Origin: Burkholderiales bacterium
GTDB taxonomy: Bacteria; Pseudomonadota; Gammaproteobacteria; Burkholderiales; Burkholderiaceae_C
Reading direction: 5' to 3'
Length of the DNA: 64,000 nt
Assembly: GCA_021414305.1 (NCBI GenBank)
Contig: JAIOOS010000023.1
Location: 1-64,000, forward strand
Below the pieces are notes generated by a model. It was given only the letters and a program-made list of their open reading frames with translations. It was not told the origin of the DNA and ran no database searches. The position numbers and the translations under genes were made by a program. Shown piece by piece: positions 1 to 6,367 of the stretch (its first letter is position 1; the number at the start of each line of letters is the position of its first letter).

Positions 1-72
1 CGTTTGACATGAGGTGCAGCCTAAAGCGCGCGAAGCGGGCTTTAGGCTGTCACCTCGATGGAAGGGTTAGGC
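1..72 (-). repeat. attC site, cut by window edge
   Basis: The right core GTTAGGC is at 66-72. The left core is lost except for its final C at position 1. The inner arms (around TTTGACATGAGGTG and CACCTCGATGGAAGGG) pair as expected. It belongs to the subtype with a long GCCTAAAG.../...CTTTAGGC central stem. Confidence 0.85.
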
Positions 73-460
73 CACGCGCCAGTGGCCGGGGTGAAAGCCA
101 TGCGGCACTTTAGCGGCCAGACCTCATGTGCGGCAAGAACCAGCGCAGCGAAGATGACCGGCGGCGTTGGCGTCAGCCAGGCGTGCGAGCGGTGGAGAAC
201 GGCTCGGCGGTGGAACCGGGCAGCGCCGCATGTGTGAAGGCGCCTGCGTGTGTGCCAGCGCGCCCGTGAGCAGCGATTCGAGCAGTGCGCACCCGAATGC
301 GCGCGCGAGACCTTACAAGGACGGCAGCGAAGAGCTCAGACGACGCCGCGCCGCGCGCGGGTGAGCTACGGCTTCGAGGAGTGCGTGGAGATGCAGGCGC
401 GCGCTGCCGCTCGAAGCGGGCGACGTGCAGCGAAGTGACGAAGCCGCGGCGTTCGGTGGG
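73..460 (-). other. ORF-less cassette, family copy 1
   Basis: One of six related cassettes without a convincing gene (others at 2126, 3173, 3637, 5355 and 5824). On the plus strand it opens with the hairpin GGCCAC/GTGGCC (70-87) followed by GGGGTGAAAGCCATGCGG and ACTTTAGCGGC, and it ends with a CGAAGCGGGC...AGCGAAGTG block before the next attC. Open frames here are GC-driven, arginine-rich and not shared in frame between copies. It is most similar to the copy at 5824-6211. Confidence 0.75.
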
Positions 461-538
461 GCCTAACGTTCGACATGAGCGGCGGCGCAAAGGGCGCGAA
501 GCGGCCTTTGGGACGTCCGCTCGATGGAGGGGTTAGGT
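461..538 (-). repeat. attC site
   Basis: Cores GCCTAAC (461-467) and GTTAGGT (532-538) flank imperfect inverted arms (GACATGAGCGG / CCGCTCGATGG) and a central GCAAAGGGCGCGAAGCGGCCTT stem region. The right core carries a T in the last position, matched by ACCTAAC at the far end of the adjacent cassette (974). Confidence 0.93.
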
Positions 539-964
539 GCCATGGTGCTCGAAGCGAATGGAGCGAACGATTCTCTCTGCTTCGACCAGTTCGCTGCCGA
601 CATCTTGCTTGGCGCAGACATAGGTGACCTTGGCTACGTTCGCTCCGTCAGATGCGTACCACGCCCTAGCAAACGTCTGACTGTCGGGGAAGAAGGAGCC
701 TGCGGCGAGGCGGAGGTCACCGTCTTCCTGCATCACGGATTCCGCCGGCCCCCGTGAGCTACTTTCGGCGAGCTCCTGCAACCACCCGAGGAGGACCGAG
801 GTATTGATCTTCGGCTGGACGCCACTTCGGTAGCGCGCGATCGAGAACTGAAGAGCCCCCACTCCGTCGGGTTGCTTGCAGAGCGTGAACGGTGCGTTGG
901 CGTCCGTGGTGTCGGCCCAGCCGACTGGTAGATCGGCGGAAAACGCTCCACAGTTTGCTCGCAT
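533..964 (-). CDS. Integron cassette hypothetical protein (143 aa)
   Basis: I do not recognise the family. The pattern (PVGWADTT near the start, an LCKQPDGVGALQFSIARY strand, a closing IVRSIRF) resembles small alpha/beta proteins of the DUF1795/PsbP-like type, but this is only a resemblance. I chose ATG at 964 (MRANCGAF). An in-frame start at 1003 lies inside the attC and would add an attC-encoded peptide (MARRSCRTLG). The TAA stop (533-535) lies in the attC core, usual for cassette genes. It has no promoter of its own that I can see. Confidence 0.75.
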   Translation of the reverse strand: MRANCGAFSADLPVGWADTTDANAPFTLCKQPDGVGALQFSIARYRSGVQPKINTSVLLGWLQELAESSSRGPAESVMQEDGDLRLAAGSFFPDSQTFARAWYASDGANVAKVTYVCAKQDVGSELVEAERIVRSIRFEHHGT

Positions 965-973
965 GTGGGTGGC

Positions 974-1051
974 ACCTAACGTTCGACATGAGCGGCGGGC
1001 CAAAGGGTGCGAAGCAGCCTTTGGAACGTCCGCTCGATGGAGGGGTTAGGC
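974..1051 (-). repeat. attC site
   Basis: Cores ACCTAAC (974-980) and GTTAGGC (1045-1051). The central stem is of the GGGCCAAAGGGTGCGAAG type, shared with the site at 4523. Confidence 0.92.
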
Positions 1052-1471
1052 CACTGCTGCAGTAACAAGCGGACGACCTCCATTGGCAAGCAATGCCCGA
1101 TGGTATTGAATGCTCCGCATAGGTGGGCAAGCCAAGACGGCCTGCATGAACGGCTCGGGCGGCAGATACCAGTGCGTTCCGACGTAGTGAGCTATGGCCA
1201 CCGGCGCCACGAAGATGAGCCCATCATGTGGCACATAGACGTTGTGGCTGAACGAGGGACCGTCGAACTGACAAAGATCGCACTGGTGAATCCCGCCAGC
1301 TGAAGCCGGCTCCCAGGGGGACGAGCACAGCTCTTGCAGCTTGCGCAGAAACTCGGGTGCAACGCTGCCACGCTTGTATTCCGCATTGCGCCCCAGCCAA
1401 CCAACAGCGCGCAGAGCTTCGCATGCGACAGGTAGCGGCGGCTGCGGCGAAAGGTCCTCAATCTCCGCCAT
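1046..1471 (-). CDS. Integron cassette hypothetical protein with HQCDLC motif (141 aa)
   Basis: Unknown function. The middle holds HQCDLCQFDGPSFSHN, followed by VPHDGLIFVAPVAIAHYV and PPEPFMQAVLACPPMRS. This resembles a protein type I associate with integron arrays, but I cannot assign a domain. The paired cysteines could bind metal (inference). ATG 1471 is preferred; an upstream in-frame ATG (1510) sits in the attC and would prepend MRRRSCRTLG. The stop TAA lies in the attC core. No signal peptide or membrane segment is visible. Confidence 0.75.
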   Translation of the reverse strand: MAEIEDLSPQPPLPVACEALRAVGWLGRNAEYKRGSVAPEFLRKLQELCSSPWEPASAGGIHQCDLCQFDGPSFSHNVYVPHDGLIFVAPVAIAHYVGTHWYLPPEPFMQAVLACPPMRSIQYHRALLANGGRPLVTAAVA

Positions 1472-1480
1472 ATGCAAGGG

Positions 1481-1558
1481 GCCTAACGTTCGACATGAGC
1501 GGCGGCGCAAAGGGCGCGAAGCGGCCTTTGGGACGTCCGCTCGATGGAGGGGTTAGGC
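1481..1558 (-). repeat. attC site
   Basis: Cores GCCTAAC (1481-1487) and GTTAGGC (1552-1558). It is almost identical to the sites at 461, 2518 and 4025. Confidence 0.93.
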
Positions 1559-2038
1559 CACATTCTGCGGCAGCGCCTTTCCGAGAGACAGCGAGCGGAC
1601 CTCGTACCCAAGCTCCTTGTAGAGACCAAGAGCGGCCTCGTTGAATGCCCACACATTGAGCCGAATTTCGGCGGCTCCTCGCTCCAACGCCCAGCCTTCA
1701 GCCTGCGACATGAGGCGGCGGCCCACACCCTTGCCGCGCTCTGACTCCTGCACGCAGACCGAACCCACTCTTGCGTACCGCATGGGTTGCATGAGCGAGT
1801 GGCTTTCCGTGGCGACGCTGATGGTCACGAAGCCGACAAGCTCCAAAGAGCGCTCGGCCACAAAGACCATAGAGCCCTCGCCGGCGATGCACTGCCTCCA
1901 GTGAAGCTCGTCGCGCTCGGGTGCGGAAGCAGGTGCGAATACTTGCGGCCAAGCCTGATGATGAAGCAGATTGACTACTTGGCCGAGAACGCAGATCGCC
2001 GGCAGGTCAGCTTCTGTGGCAGCGCGGTACGCGATCAC
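1553..2038 (-). CDS. GNAT family N-acetyltransferase (cassette)
   Basis: A 161-aa single-domain GNAT protein expected to transfer acetyl from acetyl-CoA to an unknown amine. The N-terminal strand IAYRAATEADLPAI is typical. The acetyl-CoA pyrophosphate loop is ERGKGVGRRLM, the R/QxxGxG/A motif, at about residues 101-111. It is followed by RLNVWAFNEAALGLYKELGYE, the family's closing helix and strand. The only usable start is GTG at 2038, with no clear Shine-Dalgarno. The stop is in the attC core. Substrate cannot be inferred; cassette GNATs range from drug to metabolite acetylases. Confidence 0.88.
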   Translation of the reverse strand: MIAYRAATEADLPAICVLGQVVNLLHHQAWPQVFAPASAPERDELHWRQCIAGEGSMVFVAERSLELVGFVTISVATESHSLMQPMRYARVGSVCVQESERGKGVGRRLMSQAEGWALERGAAEIRLNVWAFNEAALGLYKELGYEVRSLSLGKALPQNVA

Positions 2039-2047
2039 GATGATGGG

Positions 2048-2125
2048 GCCTAACGTTGGAGATGAGCGGCGGGCTAAAGCGTGCGCAGCACGCTTTAGAA
2101 CGTCCGCTCCATCGACGGGTTAGGC
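2048..2125 (-). repeat. attC site
   Basis: Cores GCCTAAC (2048-2054) and GTTAGGC (2119-2125). The central stem is of the GGGCTAAAGCGTGCGCAGC type, shared with the sites at 3095 and 5277. Confidence 0.92.
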
Positions 2126-2517
2126 CACGGCGTGTGCGTGGCCGGGGTGAGAGCCATGCGGCACTTTAGCGGCGCGGCGTGCCGTGTGGCAAGGAGCCGG
2201 CCTTCGTGAAGCCAATCGCGGGCGCCGGCGTCAGCGCGGTGCGTCAGCAGTTTAGAACGGCGCAGCGGTGGGGCCGGACGCGGCTGCGAGCATGCAGACG
2301 CCTACGTGCCTACGAAGCGCGCCGTGGGCTCCCGGCCCGAGCAGTGCATTCCAGGGTGCGCGCGCGAAACCAGACAACGACGCTGGCGACAAGCAAAGAG
2401 AGCGCTTCGCCGCGCGCGGGCGAAGCCGATGCCGAGCAGTGGATGAAGCAACAGGCGCGCGACGCCACTCGAAGCGGAGAGCTTGCAGCGAAGTGGCAAT
2501 GCCGAGGCGTCGCTGGG
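2126..2517 (-). other. ORF-less cassette, family copy 2
   Basis: Related to the other five non-coding cassettes. It opens with hairpin GGCCACG/CGTGGCC (2123-2143, 7-nt loop), then GGGGTGAGAGCCATGCGG and CACTTTAGCGGCG, and closes with CTCGAAGCGGAGAGCTTGCAG. Open frames on both strands are low-complexity and not conserved in frame with the sister copies. Confidence 0.75.
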
Positions 2518-2595
2518 GCCTAACGTTCGACATGAGCGGCGGCGCAAAGGGCGCGAAGCGGCCTTTGGGACGTCCGCTCGATGGAGGGGTTAGGC
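2518..2595 (-). repeat. attC site
   Basis: Cores GCCTAAC (2518-2524) and GTTAGGC (2589-2595). Main subtype of the array. Confidence 0.93.
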
Positions 2596-2596
2596 C

Positions 2597-3085
2597 TCAT
2601 GTAGCCACCTGTTCAAGCGCTTCGCCCGGGAGCCAGCATGCCATGCGGGTGGCGACGGCGCCCTTGCGCCTGAACGGTTGCGAGATAGGGAAGAAGCCCA
2701 GTGCCCTGTACGCACCAACGGCATAAGGCGACGAGTTGAGCTCTACGGTGGTGACCTCGGGATGCCTCTCCGCGAGTTGTGCTCGGACGGCGCTCCACAG
2801 TGAACGGGCAATGCCCTTTCGAAGGTGCTCAGGCGCAATGAAGAGCAGTTGCACCAGCGTTGGCCGGGGCAAGAAGATGACGCCGAGCACTTGGTCGCCT
2901 TGCACAGCGGCTATGCAGATGGCCGCCTCAGCCAGCTTTGGGGCGAGCTTCTCGGCCGAGGTGTCTTCAATGAAGCTCTGCCGCGCGGAGGGTTCCCAGT
3001 CAGAGGCTATGTGCTCAACAAAGCCTGCTTGGACCAGCGCCGAGATGGCCGACGCGTCTCGGGCATTCGCGTGTCGCAGCTGCAT
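2597..3085 (-). CDS. GNAT family N-acetyltransferase (cassette)
   Basis: A second, unrelated-looking GNAT (162 aa). It begins MQLRHANARDASAISALV, a typical GNAT first strand-helix. The acetyl-CoA loop is HLRKGIARSLW (R/QxxGxA type) near residues 91-101, followed by VELNSSPYAVGAYRALGF, the Asn/Tyr-bearing closing element. The strand before the loop (VQLLFIAPEHL) is also typical. ATG 3085 is the only good start. The stop TGA lies just inside the attC edge. Substrate unknown. Confidence 0.88.
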   Translation of the reverse strand: MQLRHANARDASAISALVQAGFVEHIASDWEPSARQSFIEDTSAEKLAPKLAEAAICIAAVQGDQVLGVIFLPRPTLVQLLFIAPEHLRKGIARSLWSAVRAQLAERHPEVTTVELNSSPYAVGAYRALGFFPISQPFRRKGAVATRMACWLPGEALEQVAT

Positions 3086-3094
3086 ATCAATGGG

Positions 3095-3172
3095 GCCTAA
3101 CGTTGGAGATGAGCGGCGGGCTAAAGCGTGCGCAGCACGCTTTAGAACGTCCGCTCGATCGACGGGTTAGGC
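3095..3172 (-). repeat. attC site
   Basis: Cores GCCTAAC (3095-3101) and GTTAGGC (3166-3172). CTAAAGCGTG/CACGCTTTAG central stem. Confidence 0.92.
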
Positions 3173-3558
3173 CACGGCGTGGCCGGGGTGCAAGGCATGA
3201 GCGACTTTAGCGGCGCGCCGTGCCGTGTGACAAGGACTCGACCATGGCGAGGACAACCGTGGGCGCTGGCGGCAGCGCGGCGCGTGGGCCGTCCAGACCG
3301 GTGCGGCGGTGGATGTGGACGAAGCTGCGAGGGTGTGGCCGCCTACGTGAGCGCCGAGCGCGCCGCGTAAACCCGACCCGAGCAGTGCGCTCCGGCGTGC
3401 GCGCGCGAGACCTGACAACGACGCAGGCGAGAACCAAAGAGAGCGCTTCCCCGCGTGCGGGTGAAGCGATGCCGAGCAGTAGGTGGAGCTGCGGGCGCGC
3501 GCTGCGACGCGAAACGGACGGCCTGCAGCGAAGTGGCGAAGCCGAGGCGTTTGCTGGG
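3173..3558 (-). other. ORF-less cassette, family copy 3
   Basis: Non-coding family member. Hairpin GGCCAC/GTGGCC (3170-3184) has only a 3-nt loop, followed by GGGGTGCAAGGCATGAGC and ACTTTAGCGGCG, and the copy ends with CGAAGTGGCGAAGCCGAGGC before the attC. The reading frames present do not align with those of the other copies. Confidence 0.75.
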
Positions 3559-3636
3559 GCCTAACGTTTGACATGAGCGGCTGACTAAAGGCTGCGAAGC
3601 AGGCTTTAGGCTGTCCGCTCGATGGAAGGGTTAGGC
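3559..3636 (-). repeat. attC site
   Basis: Cores GCCTAAC (3559-3565) and GTTAGGC (3630-3636). Long ACTAAAGGCTG...AGGCTTTAGG stem, like the partial site at 1-72. Confidence 0.92.
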
Positions 3637-4024
3637 CACACGCGAGTGGCCGGGGTGAAAGCCATGCGTCACTCTAGCGGCGCGACGGGTCGTGAGCAAG
3701 GATTCGGCCTTGGCAAAGACAAGCTCGGGTGCTGGCACCGGCGGCACGCGTGTGCCGTCCAGAGCGTTGCGGCGGTGGAGTTGGGCTGCGACCCGAGTGT
3801 GACGTTGTCTCCGTGTAGCCCACGCGCGCCGTGAGCGCCGGGCTCGAGCAGTGCGGCCCGGCATGCGCGCGCGAGACCCGACAAGGGCGGTGGCGAGGAC
3901 CAATGAGGCGCCGCGCCGCGCGCGGGTGAGACGCAGCGCCGAGCAGTGTGTGGAGAAGCAGGCGCGCGCTGCTACCCGAAGCGGGAGGCTTGCAGCGAAG
4001 TGGCGAAGCTACTGTGCTCGTGGG
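3637..4024 (-). other. ORF-less cassette, family copy 4
   Basis: Non-coding family member directly adjoining copy 3. Hairpin GGCCAC/GTGGCC (3634-3651, 6-nt loop), then GGGGTGAAAGCCATGCG and CACTCTAGCGGCG. The far end again carries GAAGCGGGAGGCTTGCAGCG. Two adjacent copies suggest duplication or repeated capture in the array. Confidence 0.75.
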
Positions 4025-4102
4025 GCCTAACGTTCGACATGAGCGGTGGACCAAAGGGCGCGCAGCGGCCTTTGGGACGTCCGCTCGATGGAGGGGTTAG
4101 GC
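4025..4102 (-). repeat. attC site
   Basis: Cores GCCTAAC (4025-4031) and GTTAGGC (4096-4102). Main subtype. Confidence 0.93.
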
Positions 4103-4516
4103 GACACCGCCACCCTCAGGAATTTTGTTCACGCCATAGGGATCAATTTCGAAGCCGTGCGCGGCTACCAAGAACCTGGCTACGGCCTCGACATCTTGCC
4201 GCGAGGCCAAGTGGACGGCCCTGCAACGCAGCGACGTGTGAAACGCTGCGTCTTCAAGGGTGGGACCACGGTAGTGCGAAATCTCTTCGATCTCTGTGGT
4301 GATGTTGTGGCTGACCATTGGGCCCCACGCCATGACCACATTGAACGGTTCCGCCGACTCCTTCGCCGCATGGAGGGAAAGCGTTTCGCCCATAAGCGGG
4401 CGCACAGCGAAGACTTGACGAGCAAACAGCGTGCAGATGACTTCGCGGTTCGCTCCTTCGCCCGACTCAAGGTCGAGCCAGATCTCAACCGGCGTACCGA
4501 GAGTTTCAGCAGACAT
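4097..4516 (-). CDS. Integron cassette hypothetical protein (139 aa)
   Basis: Family not recognised. A soluble, acidic protein with no signal peptide or membrane segment, starting MSAETLGTPVEIWLDL and ending YGVNKIPEGGGVA. The C-terminal half (RCRAVHLASRQDVEAVARFLVAAHG) reads as a small alpha/beta unit. ATG 4516 is preferred over an in-frame ATG at 4552 inside the attC that would add MARRSCRTLGNT. The stop TAA is in the attC core. It lies immediately downstream of the toxin-antitoxin cassette, so that promoter could read into it (inference). Confidence 0.72.
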   Translation of the reverse strand: MSAETLGTPVEIWLDLESGEGANREVICTLFARQVFAVRPLMGETLSLHAAKESAEPFNVVMAWGPMVSHNITTEIEEISHYRGPTLEDAAFHTSLRCRAVHLASRQDVEAVARFLVAAHGFEIDPYGVNKIPEGGGVA

Positions 4517-4522
4517 TGTGTT

Positions 4523-4600
4523 GCCTAACGTTCGACATGAGCGGCGGGCCAAAGGGTGCGAAGCAGCCTTTGGAACGTCCGCTCGATGGAGGGGTTAGGC
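4523..4600 (-). repeat. attC site
   Basis: Cores GCCTAAC (4523-4529) and GTTAGGC (4594-4600). GGGCCAAAGGGTGCGAAG subtype. Confidence 0.92.
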
Positions 4601-4617
4601 GCCTGCCTCACGGAGGC

Positions 4618-4932
4618 CTACTTGGACGCCACGGCCAGGACCGCCCTGGGATTGGTACTCGCGATCGCGAGCAAGGTGCGTGCTGCGCCGCTCGGCTGTT
4701 TGCGACCTTGCTCCCAACCCTGAAGCGTGCGCACGGACACGCCCAGAAGCACTGCGAACTGCGACTGCGACAGGCCTGTCTTTTTGCGGGCCTCGATCAC
4801 GGGGGATGACACAACGGAGACTTGGCCGGCCTTCATTTCGCGCACCGACTGCAGCAACTCGGCCGCTAGATCACGCTTTGCCTCAAAGGAGGCGAGTTCT
4901 GCCTTGCTGAGGGGCTTAGTCTTCGAGGGCAC
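4618..4932 (-). CDS. HigA-type antitoxin, XRE-family helix-turn-helix (cassette)
   Basis: A 104-aa antitoxin partner of the toxin upstream. The C-terminal half is a Cro/CI-type helix-turn-helix (RKKTGLSQSQFAVLLGVSV, then RTLQGWEQGRKQPSGAA), used both to neutralise the toxin complex and to repress the operon in this family. The start is GTG at 4932, chosen because AGGAG lies 7 nt upstream and the preceding in-frame residues are toxin shadow. It overlaps the toxin's end by 17 bp, consistent with translational coupling. Toxin-first order is the HigBA arrangement. Confidence 0.9.
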   Translation of the reverse strand: MPSKTKPLSKAELASFEAKRDLAAELLQSVREMKAGQVSVVSSPVIEARKKTGLSQSQFAVLLGVSVRTLQGWEQGRKQPSGAARTLLAIASTNPRAVLAVASK

Positions 4933-5227
4933 GGCGAATCTCCTTGAGCTTTGAACCAGTGAGGTTGTCTGTCTTGGCCTTGGCATAAAGCGTGAGCAGG
5001 ACAACCTCCCCTTCGGCATTGAGAGTGAAGTAGATGACTCTTACGCCGCCAGACTTACCTGAGCCAGCGCGGCTCCAGCGAACCTTGCGAATTCCGCCCG
5101 AATCTGGAACTACGTCTCCAGCGGTTGGATGCCCAGCGATGAAGGAAGCGAACTCTCCGCGTTGCTCCTCAGTCCAGTACAACGGCCACTGCCGCTGGAA
5201 CAGCAGCGTTTCAACGACGGTGAGCAT
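4916..5227 (-). CDS. HigB/RelE-type toxin (cassette)
   Basis: A toxin of about 103 aa in the RelE/HigB superfamily, which cleaves mRNA at the ribosome. The diagnostic stretch is GGIRKVRWSRAGSGKSGGVR followed by VIYF, then LLTLYAKAKTDNLT and a terminal KEIRRAL helix. ATG 5227 is preferred. A TTG two codons earlier (5233) overlaps the -10 box of the cassette's own promoter and so cannot be translated from that transcript. Toxin-antitoxin cassettes are known to stabilise large chromosomal integron arrays. It precedes the antitoxin in the same cassette. Confidence 0.9.
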   Translation of the reverse strand: MLTVVETLLFQRQWPLYWTEEQRGEFASFIAGHPTAGDVVPDSGGIRKVRWSRAGSGKSGGVRVIYFTLNAEGEVVLLTLYAKAKTDNLTGSKLKEIRRALED

Positions 5228-5232
5228 GTGCA

Positions 5233-5261
5233 ACTATACGCCAGAGGCGCATAGACCGCAA
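5233..5261 (-). promoter_or_regulatory. Promoter inside the HigBA cassette
   Basis: On the minus strand, -35 TTGCGG (5256-5261), a 17-bp spacer and -10 TATAGT (5233-5238). The toxin ATG (5227) begins 6 nt after the -10, so the expected transcript would start at or within a base or two of the ATG (leaderless). Matches to the sigma-70 consensus are 4/6 and 5/6. Confidence 0.7.
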
Positions 5262-5276
5262 CGAGAAAGCGAAGGG

Positions 5277-5354
5277 GCCTAACGTTGGAGATGAGCGGCG
5301 GGCCAAAGCGTGCGCAGCACGCTTTAGCCCGTCCGCTCGATCGACAGGTTAGGC
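5277..5354 (-). repeat. attC site
   Basis: Cores GCCTAAC (5277-5283) and GTTAGGC (5348-5354). GGGCCAAAGCGTGCGCAGC subtype. Confidence 0.92.
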
Positions 5355-5745
5355 CACGCGCAGGTGGCCGGGGTGAAAGCCATGCGGGACTTTAGCGGCG
5401 CGGCGCTGCGCCAGGCAAGGAGCGGCAGGACCGAAGGCAACCTTGGGCGCTGTTGCCAGCCCGTTGCGGCGGACTTCGAAACCGGTGCGGCGGTGGACCT
5501 GGGCGATGCTAGGTGGTCGCCGAAGCCTCCGTGCGAAACGAGCGCGCCCGCGAGCGCCAGCCTCGAGCAGTGGGCGACGCTGTGCGCGCGCGAGACCCGA
5601 CAACGGCACTGCAAGGAAACCAAAGAGGGTGCCTCGTCGCGCGCGGGTGGGGTACGCGCCGAGCACTGCATGGTGGCGCAGGCGCGCGCTGCGACTCGAA
5701 GCGGGAGGCCCGCAGCGAAGTGACGAAGCCGCGGCGTTGCGTGGG
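5355..5745 (-). other. ORF-less cassette, family copy 5
   Basis: Non-coding family member. Hairpin GGCCAC/GTGGCC (5352-5369, 6-nt loop), then GGGGTGAAAGCCATGCGG and GACTTTAGCGGCG. The other end carries CGACTCGAAGCGGGAGGC. Minus-strand frames of about 105 codons exist, but starts and frames differ from the sister copies. Confidence 0.75.
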
Positions 5746-5823
5746 GTCTAACGTTTGAGTTGAGGCGCGGCCGTAGGCAGGCGAAGCCTGCCGGAGGACG
5801 TCGCCTCGAACGAAGGGTTAGGC
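5746..5823 (-). repeat. attC site, divergent subtype
   Basis: Cores GTCTAAC (5746-5752) and GTTAGGC (5817-5823). The arms (TTGAGTTGAGGCG / CGCCTCGAACGAAGG) and central stem (GTAGGCAGGC/GCCTGCCG) differ from all other sites here, so this attC has a separate origin although its cassette belongs to the common non-coding family. Confidence 0.88.
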
Positions 5824-6211
5824 CACGCGCCCGTGGCCGGGGTGAAAGCCATGCGGCACTTTAGCGGCCAGGCCTCACGTGCGGCAAGAACGAGCGCAGC
5901 GAAGACGACCGACGGCGTTGGCGCCGGGCCGGCGTGCGAGCGGCCGAGACCGGCGCGGCGGTGAAGCTGGGCAGCGCCCCGTGTGTGAAGGCGCCTACGT
6001 GTGCACCAGCGCGCCCGTGAGCGGCGACCCGAGCAGTGCGCGCCCGCATGCGCGCGCGAGACCAGACAAGGACGGCAGCGAAGAGCTCTGACGATGCCGC
6101 ATCGCGCGCGGGTGAGCTACGACGTCGAGCAGTGAGTGGAGGTGCGGGCGCGCGCCGCCACTCGAAGCGGACAACGCGCAGCGAAGTGGCGAAGCCGCTG
6201 CGTTCAGCGGG
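5824..6211 (-). other. ORF-less cassette, family copy 6 (first cassette after attI)
   Basis: The most recently inserted position in an integron. It is highly similar to the copy at 73-460. Hairpin GGCCACG/CGTGGCC (5821-5838, 4-nt loop), then GGGGTGAAAGCCATGCGG and CACTTTAGCGGC. No conserved gene. Its far end joins attI at 6212-6218. Confidence 0.75.
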
Positions 6212-6306
6212 GCCTAACGTGATATCGACGACATCACCCCGTCCACTTTCCCAGTCGGATTCAACGACTCAAAGTGGACAAGGGCAGGGGTGGGTCTGAG
6301 GGGCGA
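6212..6306 (-). other. attI recombination site region
   Basis: The last cassette ends at a single core, GCCTAAC (6212-6218), with no second attC arm before intI; this is the expected attI junction. Strand exchange would fall between the G and the first T of GTTAGGC on the minus strand. Immediately beside it is an inverted repeat (6241-6279: GTCCACTTT and AAAGTGGAC outer arms, AGTCG/CGACT inner arms). The exact attI boundaries cannot be set from sequence. Confidence 0.75.
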
Positions 6307-6349
6307 TTGACACTGGCTTGCGATGCGAATACTGTATGAATGTACAGTA
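6307..6349 (+). promoter_or_regulatory. intI-dnaE2 promoter with LexA (SOS) box
   Basis: Perfect -35 TTGACA (6307-6312), a 17-bp spacer and a -10 region (TACTGT, 6330-6335) overlapped by a near-consensus LexA box at 6330-6349. The box is palindromic, with CTGT (6332-6335) and ACAG (6344-6347) separated by 8 bp and flanked by TA on both sides. A ribosome-binding site follows at 6356-6362. LexA would directly occlude the promoter, and DNA damage would release it. Confidence 0.93.
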
Positions 6350-6367
6350 TTCGTCAAGGGAGTCAAA

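Noticed and set aside
173..490. Protein-coding genes in the non-coding cassettes (for example 173-490, 3167-3574 and 5324-5671, minus strand)
   Set aside because: Frames and starts differ between copies although the DNA is conserved; products are Arg/Ala/Ser-rich without structure.
4916..5019. Longer antitoxin reading frame starting at 5019
   Set aside because: The extra residues are a shadow of the toxin gene; GTG 4932 has a well-placed AGGAG.
1..6218. CRISPR array
   Set aside because: The repeats are 78-bp attC sites spaced 310-680 bp apart with genes between them, and an integron integrase is adjacent; no cas genes.
6323..6367. ATG at 6323 as the intI start
   Set aside because: It lies upstream of the -10 and LexA box; the GTG at 6368 has a good ribosome-binding site and fits the promoter.
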